Positions 1 through 9,061 of a stretch of 64,000 nt of DNA are shown here, one piece after another. Position 1 is the first letter of the stretch; the number at the start of each line of letters is the position of its first letter. The stretch spans positions 372,001 through 436,000 of the forward strand of contig JAXLYE010000007.1 in assembly GCA_046351595.1 (NCBI GenBank), read 5' to 3'. Below the pieces are notes generated by a model. That model ran no database searches, was not told the origin of the DNA, and saw only the letters and a program-made list of their open reading frames with translations. A program made the translations under genes and the position numbers. The stretch comes from JAXLYE01 sp046351595. Its GTDB lineage: Bacteria; Myxococcota_A; Polyangia; Palsa-1104; JAEUJZ01.

Positions 1-1
1 C

Positions 2-859
2 ACTTTTCGACTCGAATTTGGCGAAGGCTCGATTTCCAATACATATCGTGTTGATTTGCAAGGAACCGATGATGGCGAACTAATCATAGCAAGCGAAAAG
101 GCTTATTATCACGAGAAGCATAGATACCCGAGGCCGTTTGAACTCTCTGTTTCCTCATACGCTAAAGAATCAACATTAAAACACCAGAGTCATATCTGCG
201 CCAGACAAGTAATGTTCGACCTGGGGGGGTATCGAGTATATCATTTTCACGACACAAGTGATACCGCGGCCATGAAGGGGAAATGCGATGTCGATGACAA
301 CCGCTTTCTGCGGCCACAAGCTGAAAATCTAGCCGCCTTCCTTTATTGGTTACAGGAAAAGGCTCCAGATCATCTGGCCAATATCCAAGGTACTGTCAGA
401 CAGATCGCTCCATTTATAGATCGATTTCAATTATCTCCGTCTAGACTCAATGAATCAAAAATTGGGCTTGAATGGGTCGAAAAAGGGAATGATGCTTATT
501 TTAACGCATCGTCGCTTTCGGACGGGACCCTGCGGTTCATTTGTTTAGCAACTCTGTTGCTACAACCAGAGCTTCCTGCGACCCTCCTCCTTGACGAACC
601 AGAGTTAGGTCTACACCCAGCGGCTATCTCTCTGCTAGCAGCACTTCTAGACTCTGCGTCAACTCGTACGCAGGTAATTGTTGCCACACAATCTGTTACA
701 TTGGTTAATCAATTTGCTCCTGACAAAGTTTGGGTTGTGGATCGACATGATCAGCAAAGTGTTTTTCGACACCTAAGCAACGAAGACATGAGCACTTGGT
801 TAGAAGACTACGCTCTGGGTGAACTTTGGGAAAAGAACATCCTTGGTGCGCGACCATGA
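2..859 (+). CDS. AAA/ABC-type ATPase of a two-gene defence-like module (5' end outside window)
   Basis: The reading frame is open from the left edge, so the Walker A end of the protein lies outside the window. What remains is the C-terminal half of an AAA/ABC-type ATPase of the OLD/RecF-like group. Near the end come an ABC-signature-like stretch (LSDGTLRFICLATLLL), a Walker B (TLLLDEPELGLH) and a switch-like segment (VIVATQSVTLV). This order is that of AAA_21/AAA_15 ATPases that pair with TOPRIM-like nucleases. The TGA stop overlaps the ATG of the next gene (ATGA), so the two are probably translationally coupled. Base composition is visibly AT-richer than the rest of the window, suggesting transfer. 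A nucleic-acid- or phage-sensing role is inferred from architecture only. The internal TTG at 56 is not a credible start. Confidence 0.85.
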   Translation, partial: TFRLEFGEGSISNTYRVDLQGTDDGELIIASEKAYYHEKHRYPRPFELSVSSYAKESTLKHQSHICARQVMFDLGGYRVYHFHDTSDTAAMKGKCDVDDNRFLRPQAENLAAFLYWLQEKAPDHLANIQGTVRQIAPFIDRFQLSPSRLNESKIGLEWVEKGNDAYFNASSLSDGTLRFICLATLLLQPELPATLLLDEPELGLHPAAISLLAALLDSASTRTQVIVATQSVTLVNQFAPDKVWVVDRHDQQSVFRHLSNEDMSTWLEDYALGELWEKNILGARP

Positions 860-1527
860 CGAAGCGAGCGCTTATATTGGTAGAGGGGCAAACGGAAGAG
901 CGCTTTGTTAAAGACGTATTAGCCCCGGCATTCTGGGCAAAACAGCTCTATTTGGCGCCGACAATTCTGGTCACAAAGCGAGTCAAAGACGGGCCAAACT
1001 TCAAGGGCGGAGTAACGAGTTTTGCAAAATTCAAGAATGATGCTCAGCGTTTAATATACAGTGCGGGAGGCGCATTAGTTACTACGTTAATTGACTACTA
1101 TGGCCTTCCTTTAGATTTTCCCGGAATGACCCATCGTCCAGCGGGCTCACCAATAAATCGAGTAATGCATATAGAAAATGAAATTCGTGCGACCTTGCAG
1201 TACCCGCCTAATTTTGTTCCATTCTTGATTCTGCATGAATTTGAAGCACTGCTGTTTTCTGAGCCTTCAGTTTTGCCACAGGTTATGACGGATGTCAGTA
1301 AGCAACAGCATCTTACTACAATCAGACAAAGTGTCTCTACACCGGAAGACATCAATGAGAGGCCAGAGTATGCTCCGTCAAAAAGGATACTTGCTTGTTT
1401 CCCTTCTTATAATAAGACCCTACATGGTCCACTCACAGCTGAGCGAATTGGTCTTGCGCGAATGCGCGCAGAATGTCCCCATTTTGCGGCGTGGCTTTCT
1501 ATGTTAGAAACATATGCAGCAGGATAG
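856..1527 (+). CDS. DUF4276 family TOPRIM-like protein, partner of the upstream ATPase
   Basis: This 223-residue protein has the marks of DUF4276. They are an N-terminal strand with the acidic LVEGQTEERFV motif (Glu10 of the TOPRIM-like fold), a middle TTLIDYYGLP acidic motif, and an ILHEFEALLFSEP segment. TOPRIM-like folds bind metal and cut or bind nucleic acid. The ATG at 856 overlaps the upstream stop by four bases and is preferred over an in-frame GTG-type start at 826 inside the ATPase gene. ATPase plus TOPRIM-like pairs occur in abortive-infection and anti-phage modules such as PARIS, OLD/Gabija and AbiL-type systems. Which of these is closest cannot be decided by eye. Codon use is AT-rich like its partner and unlike the chromosome to the right. 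Confidence 0.85.
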   Translation: MTKRALILVEGQTEERFVKDVLAPAFWAKQLYLAPTILVTKRVKDGPNFKGGVTSFAKFKNDAQRLIYSAGGALVTTLIDYYGLPLDFPGMTHRPAGSPINRVMHIENEIRATLQYPPNFVPFLILHEFEALLFSEPSVLPQVMTDVSKQQHLTTIRQSVSTPEDINERPEYAPSKRILACFPSYNKTLHGPLTAERIGLARMRAECPHFAAWLSMLETYAAG

Positions 1528-2534
1528 CGTTACAAAAGACTGAGCCGACCTCCGTCTTCCCCTACATCGCTAGCTCACACGGCTGTAGCCATTTCCCTGA
1601 CTGGACAGCCTCCGCCCGCGTATGTTCGTTTGAGTAATTGGGCCTGCGTACATGAGACAGCGTCTCGTGCTTGTCGGGCATGAACGCCGCGAGCGGACCA
1701 CAGTTTCCGTTCTGCCGCATGCCTGCAAGGAGCCGCCTCCCGAGGCTGATGGATCGCGCTGGTCCTTCCCGTGGTCCATGCAGGCTTGCTCGGCCCGGCC
1801 AGCGCTGGCGGCGAGCAAGGGCGGCGACGGTTGCGTCAGGGGTTCCGCGGTGGTTGACAGCCGTTCTGCCTGACCTCATTCGGCAGTGACGTCCAGAGCG
1901 CCGAGCCGGGCCATAAGAGCGAGGAATCCGCAGAGGCGGCTGGCTGCTGGGCGAGTTCGATATGAGCGCGCGCGGCTCGATGGGTCCGGATCGTCTGGAG
2001 TAGACGATCGAGCGTCTGGCGTTCGTGCTGGGATGGGTCTGGTCCTGCAAGACCCTGATGAAAGCCTACGCTGACCCGGAGCATAAGGTGATCGTGCTCC
2101 GGGCGGTCATGCTGTCCGGGCTACTCCTTCCTTCGTCTATGTACCGTCGAAGCGGTCGGGCGCGAAGAAGAGTACCGCTCTCGCGGGATGAGAGCACTGG
2201 CCCCGTAAACTTGGGCGGCGGCTACTCTTGCGCACAGCGTGTGACAAGGTAGCGGATCTGTATTACGGACGCCAGACGAGGTCCTAAAGCATAGTGTGCC
2301 AGGATGCTACTTAGCGGTAACCTTGCGCTTCCAGGCGGTAGCTGTTCTTTGGAAGGATTAGACACTTCTGAGACGATACTCGTCAGATTTCAATTTCGGC
2401 ATAAATCCTGCAATAACATGAAATCGGTCACCTGAAGGTAGCGAGAGGAGCCGTATAAGAATCTATCCGGTGGCGCTGCCGCTTGACCACATAGTATGAC
2501 ACATGCGATCGTTTCCCCAACTAAGGAGAGAGCA
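1528..2534. other. About 1 kb without a recognisable intact gene
   Basis: Between the defence-like pair and the next plausible start there are only short overlapping frames on both strands, none with a ribosome-binding site and a family I recognise. The stretch changes from GC-rich (about 1560-2050) to AT-richer (2230-2500), which would fit a junction between imported segments. Degenerate remains of a mobile element are possible, but I see no terminal inverted repeats or transposase motif to support that. Confidence 0.5.
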
Positions 2535-3014
2535 ATGCCGGATGGTCCCCCTTGGATTAGGAACATTGATGAGCGGCCCTGGCTCTGGAGTGGATTGAAT
2601 CCTGGTCAGAATCGTCTCACCACCGGTTATCGGGTTGAATTGGATGAGAATCGGAGGTGGACCATCCAATTCAGCACTGAGCGACCCACAGGTTCCAAGA
2701 TCGAACTCTGTGTGAATCTTCTAAAACCCGCATCGACTTCGGGTGGAGGATTTCAGAATAGCGTTCGTTTCATTAACTATAACGATCACTATCCAAATTC
2801 ACCGGGAGCCCCCGGGCAAACCACAATCACAGGATATAAGTTTGACAATGAGGATATATATATAAACGCAATGCACAATTCAGGTGGGTGGATCGATTGT
2901 GCTAGAAAATACGCGCAAAAATCTGGTCCACATGACAATCGACTCGAGGTTTGTTTTACCGGCCCTCAGAACACCACACTGACGGTGTCCTTTCAACTCG
3001 AGGGGCAGCCCTAG
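2535..3014 (+). CDS. Hypothetical 159-residue protein
   Basis: I do not recognise this family. The start at 2535 is chosen because AAGGAGA sits 5-11 bases upstream; an in-frame ATG at 2496 has no such site. The product has no signal peptide or membrane segment. It is rich in Asn, Gly, Thr and aromatic residues, contains four Cys, and reads as beta-rich: it opens with PPWIRNIDERPW and ends in alternating polar/hydrophobic strands (TLTVSFQLEG). Base composition is AT-rich, matching the gene pair at the left edge rather than the chromosome to the right, so it may belong to the same imported segment. The stop codon lies inside a 16-bp perfect palindrome. Confidence 0.6.
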   Translation: MPDGPPWIRNIDERPWLWSGLNPGQNRLTTGYRVELDENRRWTIQFSTERPTGSKIELCVNLLKPASTSGGGFQNSVRFINYNDHYPNSPGAPGQTTITGYKFDNEDIYINAMHNSGGWIDCARKYAQKSGPHDNRLEVCFTGPQNTTLTVSFQLEGQP

Positions 3015-3026
3015 CAGGCCTGCTAG
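3011..3026. other. 16-bp perfect palindrome over the stop of the upstream gene
   Basis: CTAGCAGG is followed directly by its reverse complement CCTGCTAG with no spacer. The TAG stop codon of the preceding gene lies inside it. It could form a cruciform or be a protein-binding site. It lacks a loop and a T-run, so it is not a classical terminator. Confidence 0.5.
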
Positions 3027-3410
3027 GTGCCGTCTTCACCTCCGAAGCTGGCCCACCTGCCCGCTCGCAAGCACTTCTGCTGCTTTGCGCCGTCGCTGGG
3101 TGACTCGTGGATCGTTGTCCCTTCCGCAGCCAGCCAGAAGACCCATACTGCACCCGAGGGCCCGCCAACCGGCGCGGGCAAGGCGAGAGCCTGCAGGCGA
3201 GCAGAAGCCCTTTCCACAGCTTCTCGACGGTGTTTTGACTCTGTGGAAAGATTTTGCCTGCGTTCTCGACGGGGCGAGCAGAACACCGCGACCTCAAGCC
3301 GCATAGGTTCATGGCGAGGAGCGCGCGCGCAGTAGCGATCCGCGGCGCCCGCGGAGGACGGTCGCAGCGACGAGGAATGGGCCGTCGTCCGGCGGCCTTG
3401 TGCGGAGCGG
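3015..3410. other. Intergenic spacer with an inverted repeat at 3210-3250
   Basis: This 396-bp spacer lies between the AT-rich left segment and the transketolase operon, where GC content rises sharply. It contains a perfect 10-bp inverted repeat, CTTTCCACAG at 3210-3219 and CTGTGGAAAG at 3241-3250, around a 21-nt loop. The decamer TTCTCGACGG occurs twice, inside the loop and just after the right arm. No convincing gene is present on either strand. The inverted repeat could be a boundary element or operator. Confidence 0.45.
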
Positions 3411-4403
3411 CTAGCCGCTGCTCGCTTCGCCGCGCAGACGCCGGAACGCAGCGATGATCGCGTCCGCGGTGAGGCCGTACTTCTGCAGCAGGTAGGGGGC
3501 GGAGCCGCCCTCGGCGAAGGTGTCCTTGAGGCCGACGCGCGTGAAGGCGGCGCGGACCCCGGCCTCCATCAGGGTCTCGGCGACCGCGCTGCCCAGGCCG
3601 CCGACGATGGTGTGGTTCTCGGCGGTGACGACGACGCCCGAGCGGCGCGCCTCTGCGATCACCAGCTCGTGATCCAGCGGCTTGAGCGTGGGCAGGTTGA
3701 CGACCGTGAGCTCGCTGCCTTCTTGCGCCAGCAGCGACGCCGCGGTGAGCGCGGCCTGGACCATGAGGCCGCAGGCGAAGACGACGCCGTGCGCCCCTTC
3801 GCGCAGGATTTGGCCGCGGCCGATCGTCAGCGGCACCTCGCGCTCGGGGCGGGCCTCGGCGCGCTTCATGCGCAGGTAGACCGGGCCGTGGTGCTCGGCC
3901 GCGGCGCGGACCGCGGCGCGCATCTGCTCCGGACCGCTCGGCTCGATCAGCGTTAAGTTGGGCAGCGCGCGCAGGATCGCCAGGTCGTCGATGGCCTGGT
4001 GCGAGACGCCGAGCAGCGTGGTCACGCCGGGCAGGAACCCGACGATCTTGACGTTGGCGCGCGGGTACGCGAGCTGCATCGCGATCTGATCGAACGGCCG
4101 GCGCGAGCAGAAGACGCTGAAGGAGTGGAAGAAGGGCAGGTCGCCCGAGCGCGCCATGCCGGCGGCGACCCCGATGGCGTTGGCCTCGGCGATGCCGAGG
4201 TTGAAGAAGCGCTCGGGGAAGGCGTCGCGGAACAGGTCGATCTCGGTCGAGCTGGTGAGATCCGCGCTCAGGCAGACGACCTCGGGGCGCTCGCGCGCGA
4301 GCTCGAGCAGGGCCTCGCCGTACAGGCGCGGGTAGGTGCTGCCGCTCGGCGCGCGGGTGGAGATGAAGTCGGCGCTTGTGGCCTTGGCCGGGGTCCTGGT
4401 CAT
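3411..4403 (-). CDS. Transketolase, C-terminal subunit (split enzyme)
   Basis: This 330-residue protein is the C-terminal half of transketolase: a pyrimidine-binding domain followed by the transketolase C domain. The catalytic glutamate that activates thiamine diphosphate lies in FNLGIAEANAIGVAAGMA. The second domain starts near GRGQILREGAHGVVFACG and ends with NHTIVGGLGSAVAETL. With the upstream subunit it should transfer two-carbon ketol units between sugar phosphates in the cytoplasm. The ATG overlaps the TGA of the upstream gene (ATGA), so expression is coupled and 1:1 assembly is likely. Split transketolases serve non-oxidative pentose phosphate reactions or pathways for unusual sugars; which applies here is not visible. 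Longer upstream starts run back into the partner gene and are rejected. Confidence 0.9.
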   Translation of the reverse strand: MTRTPAKATSADFISTRAPSGSTYPRLYGEALLELARERPEVVCLSADLTSSTEIDLFRDAFPERFFNLGIAEANAIGVAAGMARSGDLPFFHSFSVFCSRRPFDQIAMQLAYPRANVKIVGFLPGVTTLLGVSHQAIDDLAILRALPNLTLIEPSGPEQMRAAVRAAAEHHGPVYLRMKRAEARPEREVPLTIGRGQILREGAHGVVFACGLMVQAALTAASLLAQEGSELTVVNLPTLKPLDHELVIAEARRSGVVVTAENHTIVGGLGSAVAETLMEAGVRAAFTRVGLKDTFAEGGSAPYLLQKYGLTADAIIAAFRRLRGEASSG

Positions 4404-5236
4404 GGCTCGACTCCGAGCTCGCGCAGGGCCGCGGCCGCGACCTCGGGCAAAAGCTTCATGTGGTGCGCGAGCCGGCCCTCCAGCGCCAAAACGCCCTTGC
4501 CCGGCAGCGTGCGCGCCAGGATCACCGTCGGCCGTCCCGCGGTCTTTTGCGCCGTGGCGAAGGCGTCGAGCAGCGCGCGCAGGTCGTTGCCGTCGCACTC
4601 GCAGGTGTGGAAGCCGAAGGCGCGCCACTTGTCAGCGATCGGCGCCATCTTCAGCACGCTGTCGGTGTCGCCCTCGACCTGCATGCGGTTGAGATCGAGC
4701 ACGACGCACAGGTTGTCGACGCCGTAGCTGCCGGCGGCGAGCGCGGCCTCCCAGACCTGGCCCTCCTGCAGCTCGCCGTCGCCGAGGATGACGTAGACGC
4801 GGTAGCCGGCGCCGCGGCGCTTGCCGGCCAGCGCCATGCCCAGGCCGACGGACAGGCCCTGACCGAGCGAGCCGCAGGTCGCCTCGACGAGCGGGCCGAG
4901 GCGCTCGGAGACGTTGATCTCCAGCGGCGATCCGTCGTGGCAGTACTCGCGCAGCCGCTCGTGCGGGATGAGCCCGCGCGCCGCGAGCGTGGCGTGGAAC
5001 ACCGCGGAGTTGTGCGCGGTCGACAGGATGCAGCGGTCGCGCTCGGGGCAGCGCGGATCGTCGGGATCGAGCCGCAGCTCGGCGAAGTAGAGGACGGTGA
5101 ACAGCTCGGCCGCGCCCAGGCCCTGCTGCACGTAGCCCACGCCCCAGGGCGCGATCATGCGGATCACGTCCCTGCGGATCGCCAGCGCGTGCTCGGCCAG
5201 GCGCTCGACGTCGACAATCGGCGGTTTCAGCGACAT
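4400..5236 (-). CDS. Transketolase, N-terminal (thiamine diphosphate-binding) subunit
   Basis: This 278-residue protein is the N-terminal half of transketolase. The ThDP/Mg motif is clear: GDGELQEGQVWEA followed by the metal-ligand Asn in VVLDLNRMQVEG. Conserved transketolase segments precede it (STAHNSAVFHATLAARG and TCGSLGQGLSVGLGMALAGK). The start at 5236 (MSLKPP) lies 54 bp before the divergent cupin gene; an in-frame start at 5254 is possible. It is the first gene of a two-gene operon with the C-terminal subunit, overlapping it by four bases. Reaction: reversible transfer of a ketol group between sugar phosphates, as one active site formed by both subunits. Confidence 0.9.
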   Translation of the reverse strand: MSLKPPIVDVERLAEHALAIRRDVIRMIAPWGVGYVQQGLGAAELFTVLYFAELRLDPDDPRCPERDRCILSTAHNSAVFHATLAARGLIPHERLREYCHDGSPLEINVSERLGPLVEATCGSLGQGLSVGLGMALAGKRRGAGYRVYVILGDGELQEGQVWEAALAAGSYGVDNLCVVLDLNRMQVEGDTDSVLKMAPIADKWRAFGFHTCECDGNDLRALLDAFATAQKTAGRPTVILARTLPGKGVLALEGRLAHHMKLLPEVAAAALRELGVEP

Positions 5237-5289
5237 GGCCGCCGAACCTATCACACGCCGCCGCGCGGTTCCGCGGTACGCTGCCGCGC

Positions 5290-5787
5290 ATGGAAACCAA
5301 GAGCCGCTACCTGGTGCGCGCCTCCGAGCTGCAGGCGGAGGACGAGATCGTGTTCCACCACCCGCTCAACCCCGACTCCGCGGTCGCCTTCCGCCACGTC
5401 GGCGGCAAGTCGCTGAGTGAGCTGGTCGGGCTCAAGCGCACGGGCGTGCACCTGTGCCGCATCCTGCCCGGCAAGGAGGCGTTCGTCTATCACCGCCACT
5501 TCGGCGAAGAGGAGTGGGTCTACATCCTGTCGGGCCGCGGCGTCGCCGAGATCGGCGAGGAGGAGCTCGCGGTCGGCCCGGGCGACTTCCTCGGCTACCC
5601 GCCCGGCACCGCGGCGCACCACCTGCGCAACCCGCACGACGAAGATCTCTTGTGCCTGATGGGCGGCGAGCGCAGCGCCATCGAGGTCGCGGAGTTCCCG
5701 CGGCTGGGCAAGCGCCTCGTGCGTGCCGGCGGCGAGCACTCGATCGTCGACGCAGCGGCGCTGACGCCGATCTTCAAAGAGGGCTAG
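5290..5787 (+). CDS. Cupin-domain protein (165 residues)
   Basis: This is a single-domain cupin. The first cupin motif is readable as HRHFGEEEWVYILSGRG, giving two His and one Glu as metal ligands. The second lies in PGDFLGYPPGTAAHHLRNP with another His. The fold is a small beta-barrel that typically binds Fe, Mn or Zn and acts as an isomerase, dioxygenase or sugar-binding protein; substrate specificity cannot be read from sequence. It is divergent from the split transketolase genes with about 53 bp between starts, so a shared promoter region and related sugar metabolism are plausible. No signal peptide is present, so it should be cytoplasmic. Confidence 0.85.
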   Translation: METKSRYLVRASELQAEDEIVFHHPLNPDSAVAFRHVGGKSLSELVGLKRTGVHLCRILPGKEAFVYHRHFGEEEWVYILSGRGVAEIGEEELAVGPGDFLGYPPGTAAHHLRNPHDEDLLCLMGGERSAIEVAEFPRLGKRLVRAGGEHSIVDAAALTPIFKEG

Positions 5788-5830
5788 CGACCGCACCCGC
5801 GCATCGGCGCGAGCGCATATAGTCGCGCGC

Positions 5831-8797
5831 ATGCACGCACGCGGTCGCGCGGCGCTCGCCGCGCTGGTCCTGTCCTCTCTCAACGCAGGCAGCTGCAGCG
5901 AGAGCACGCCCGCCGGGACGCCGTCGCTTCACCACGTAGCGCCGCCGGCACCGCTGTGCGTACCCGGAGCCAGCGCCGCCGACATCCCGCTGCGCCGCTT
6001 CTGCACCGAGCGACCCGAGCTGCCGCCGTTCGCCGCGGCGCAGCCCGACGGCCGCACGCTGTACCTGCGCTGCCCCGAATCGGCGACGGGGCTCGCGGTG
6101 TCGGCGATCGATGCCGGCGTGGTGCGGCTGCGCTACGGCGCGCGTGAGCCGCTGCGCGCGCCCGGCTCGTCGAGGGCGGTGCTGCCGACGGGCGCGGCGC
6201 CGCCGGCGTGGTCCTACGGGACGACCTGCGCGGGCGAGCTGGTGGTGTGCAGCGACGAGCTCGTGCTGCAGGTGAGCCCGGGCGCGTGCCGGCTGCGCGC
6301 CACGGATCGGGACGGACACGTGCTTTTGGACGACGGCGCGGCGGGCGGCGGATTCACCGCCCACGAGACAATCGAAGGCCGCGTGCAGCCCGTGGTCGGC
6401 GTCGCGCGCGCCACGCCCGCGGACGAGCGCTTCTACGGGCTGGGGCAGAAGACCGGGGCGCTGTCGCGCCGCGGCCGCGTGCTGGTGCTGCGCAACACCG
6501 ACGCCTACTCGGATGTCTACGGCGGCTTCGCGCCGCAGGCGGATCCGCTGTACGAGTCGATCCCGCTGCTGCTCGGGCTGCGCGGCGGGCGCGCGTACGG
6601 CCTCTTCACGGACAACACCTTCCGCCAGCGCTACGACCTGGCCGCGACGGAGCCGGGCACCTACCGGATCACCGCGGCGGGCGGCGAGATCGACCAGTAC
6701 CTGATCGCGGGGCCGCGGCTGCTCGACGTGCTGCGGCGTTACACCGCGCTGACCGGGCGCGCGCCGCTGCCGCCGCGCTGGGCGCTCGGCTACCACCAGT
6801 CGCGCTGGGGCTACTCGGCGGCGCGGCTGCGCGAGGTCGCGGGCGAGCTGCGCCGCCGCCGCATCCCCGCCGACGGGCTGTGGCTGGACATCCAGCACAT
6901 GCGCGGCTTCCGCAGCTTCACGTTCGACCCGAAGGAGTTCCCGGAGCCCGCGCGCTCCATGGCCGACCTGGCGCAGCTCGGGTTCAAGGTCGTGGTGATC
7001 GTCGATCCAGCGCTGAAGGTGGATCCGGGCTGGGAGATCTACGACGCGGCGCTCGCGGGGCGCCACCTCCTGGAGCTCATGCCGGGCGTGCCGTACGTCG
7101 GCAAGGTGTGGCCGGGGGACGCGGTGTTCCCGGACTTCTCGGCGGCGCGCACGCGCGCGCTGTGGGCGGGCCTGGTGCGCCGTGTCACCGACGCGGGCGT
7201 GCGCGGGCTGTGGCTGGACATGAACGAGCCCGCGGACCTGCGCAAGGACGGCGCGGGCACGGTGCCGGACGCGCTGCCCGCCGACGGCGACGGCCAGCCG
7301 ACGACGATGGCCGAGGAGCACAACAGCTATGCGCTGCTCGAGGCGCAGGCCAGCTACGAGGGGCTGCTCGCGGCGCGACCGGGGCAGCGCCCGTTCCTGC
7401 TCAGCCGCGCCGCGTACGCCGGCCAGCAGCGCTACACCGCGCTGTGGACCGGCGACGCGCCGAGCCGCTTCGATACGCTGGCGGACACGCTGCCGATGCT
7501 GCTGGGCATGGGCCTGTCCGGCTTCCCGCTGGTCGGCAGCGACATCGGCGGCTACTCCGGCGGCGCGACGCCCGAGCTGTTCGCGCGCTGGATGGCGCTC
7601 GGTGTGCTGTCGCCGTTCTGCCGCGCCCACGTGACGCAGGGCGTGGCCGATCAAGAGCCGTGGGCGTTCGGTCAGGAGGTCGAGGACATCAGCCGCGCGC
7701 TGCTGCAGTGGCGCTACCGGCTGCTGCCGTATCTGTACGCGCTGGCCCGCAGCGCGACCGAGACCGGCGAGCCGATCCTGCGGCCGCTGGTGCTGGACTT
7801 CCAGGAGGACGCGGCGACGCAGGTGCTGGACGAGCAGGCGATGCTGGGGCCATTCCTGTTGGCGGCGCCGGTGCTGCAGCCGGGAGCGCGCGAGCGGGCG
7901 GTGTACCTGCCGGCCGGGCGCTGGTTCGAGTACCACTCGGGCGCGGTCTACGAGGGGCCGGCGACGATCCGCGTCGGCGTGACGCTGGCGAGCCTGCCGC
8001 TGTTCGTGCGTGAGGGCGCGATCCTGCCGCACCAGCCGCTCGTGCAGTACGACGGCGAGTCGGCCCCGCGCGAGCTGCAGCTCGACGTCTACCCCGCGGC
8101 GCAGGCGAGCGAGCTCCGGCTCTACGAGGACGACGGCGAGACCCTGGATTACCAGCGCGGCGGCTCGGCGCAGCGGCGGCTGAGGCTGCAGCGCCTGCCC
8201 GACGGTGCGGTGCTGGAGGCCGGGCCGCAGGAGGGCGGCTTCGTGCCGCCTTCGCGCGCGCTGCTCGTGCGCGTGCGCCGCATCGATGCCGCGACGGCTC
8301 CGGGGCCCGGGCCGGTGCGGCTCGATGACAACGAGCTGCCGCGTCTCGCCTCGCTGCCGGCGCTGCAGGCGGCGGAGCGCGGCTGGTTCTACGACGAGGG
8401 CGATCTGTCGACGTGGGTGCGGCTGCCCGAGCCGCGCGGCGCATTCCGGCTGCGGCTCTTCTACGACCCGGAGCTGCGCGCGCCAGAGCCGCCGGTGCGC
8501 GTGCCGCTGCAGGTGCGGGTGCCGGCGGGCACGCCGCGTACGCCCGGGGTCCATGTCGCGACCTCGGCGAGCCGCTGGCGCCACGTGCCGCTGTCGTGGA
8601 CCACGGAGCCCGACGTGGCGGCGGGCACGGTCGAGGTCCCGCGCGGCACCTGGTTCGAGTACAAGTACTCGCGCGGCGGCTGGGACACCGTCGAGAAGTG
8701 GGCCGGCTGCACCGAGTCCACCAACCGCTACGGCTTCGCCGCCGCGCACCCGCAGCGCAGCGAGCAGGTCGCGGCCTGGGCCGATCGCTGCCCGTGA
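5831..8797 (+). CDS. Secreted glycoside hydrolase family 31 (alpha-glucosidase/alpha-xylosidase type) with C-terminal starch-binding-like domain
   Basis: This 988-residue protein carries a short signal peptide ending in a plausible lipobox (Cys22 in NAGSC). An N-terminal beta-sandwich (to about residue 300) precedes the GH31 barrel. The nucleophile is Asp463 in WLDMNEPADL and the acid/base is Asp542 in LWTGDAPS. GSDIGGYSG and DIQHMRGF are further GH31 signatures. After the proximal and distal beta domains, the last ~100 residues (VRVPLQVRVPAG onward, with TWFEYKYSRGGWDTVEKW) resemble a CBM20 starch-binding module. Expected role: exo-hydrolysis of alpha-linked glucans or xylosides at the outer surface. 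It follows the cupin gene by 43 bp on the same strand and may be co-transcribed. Confidence 0.92.
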   Translation: MHARGRAALAALVLSSLNAGSCSESTPAGTPSLHHVAPPAPLCVPGASAADIPLRRFCTERPELPPFAAAQPDGRTLYLRCPESATGLAVSAIDAGVVRLRYGAREPLRAPGSSRAVLPTGAAPPAWSYGTTCAGELVVCSDELVLQVSPGACRLRATDRDGHVLLDDGAAGGGFTAHETIEGRVQPVVGVARATPADERFYGLGQKTGALSRRGRVLVLRNTDAYSDVYGGFAPQADPLYESIPLLLGLRGGRAYGLFTDNTFRQRYDLAATEPGTYRITAAGGEIDQYLIAGPRLLDVLRRYTALTGRAPLPPRWALGYHQSRWGYSAARLREVAGELRRRRIPADGLWLDIQHMRGFRSFTFDPKEFPEPARSMADLAQLGFKVVVIVDPALKVDPGWEIYDAALAGRHLLELMPGVPYVGKVWPGDAVFPDFSAARTRALWAGLVRRVTDAGVRGLWLDMNEPADLRKDGAGTVPDALPADGDGQPTTMAEEHNSYALLEAQASYEGLLAARPGQRPFLLSRAAYAGQQRYTALWTGDAPSRFDTLADTLPMLLGMGLSGFPLVGSDIGGYSGGATPELFARWMALGVLSPFCRAHVTQGVADQEPWAFGQEVEDISRALLQWRYRLLPYLYALARSATETGEPILRPLVLDFQEDAATQVLDEQAMLGPFLLAAPVLQPGARERAVYLPAGRWFEYHSGAVYEGPATIRVGVTLASLPLFVREGAILPHQPLVQYDGESAPRELQLDVYPAAQASELRLYEDDGETLDYQRGGSAQRRLRLQRLPDGAVLEAGPQEGGFVPPSRALLVRVRRIDAATAPGPGPVRLDDNELPRLASLPALQAAERGWFYDEGDLSTWVRLPEPRGAFRLRLFYDPELRAPEPPVRVPLQVRVPAGTPRTPGVHVATSASRWRHVPLSWTTEPDVAAGTVEVPRGTWFEYKYSRGGWDTVEKWAGCTESTNRYGFAAAHPQRSEQVAAWADRCP

Positions 8798-9061
8798 GGG
8801 CCCGGATCCGCCCACTGCGCGCTCCCGCCGCGAGCGCCCGGACGTAACCTCGCGTCGCGGGCCGATGATTTCCCGCGTCGAGGGCACGCGGCTGGTTTTC
8901 GTCGAGCGGCAGCGTATCCTGAGGCAGGGGGCACTTTCCCGTGCCCCCTCGTCGTAAGGCCTTGGCCAAGCTCGACGAGCCTCCCCCCGCCGCGCGCTCC
9001 CCGCGCGGGTCTTGTCACCGGACAAAGTCTGGTGCCCTGTGTATGAGGCAGGAGTTCAGCC

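Noticed and set aside
1562..2084. Minus-strand genes of 82-162 residues
   Set aside because: No ribosome-binding site, no recognisable family, overlapping frames on both strands.
5774..9025. A very long open frame on the minus strand opposite the GH31 gene
   Set aside because: Its residues are Arg/Ala/His-rich without domains, as expected for the antisense of GC-rich codons; the plus strand has a clear GH31 enzyme.
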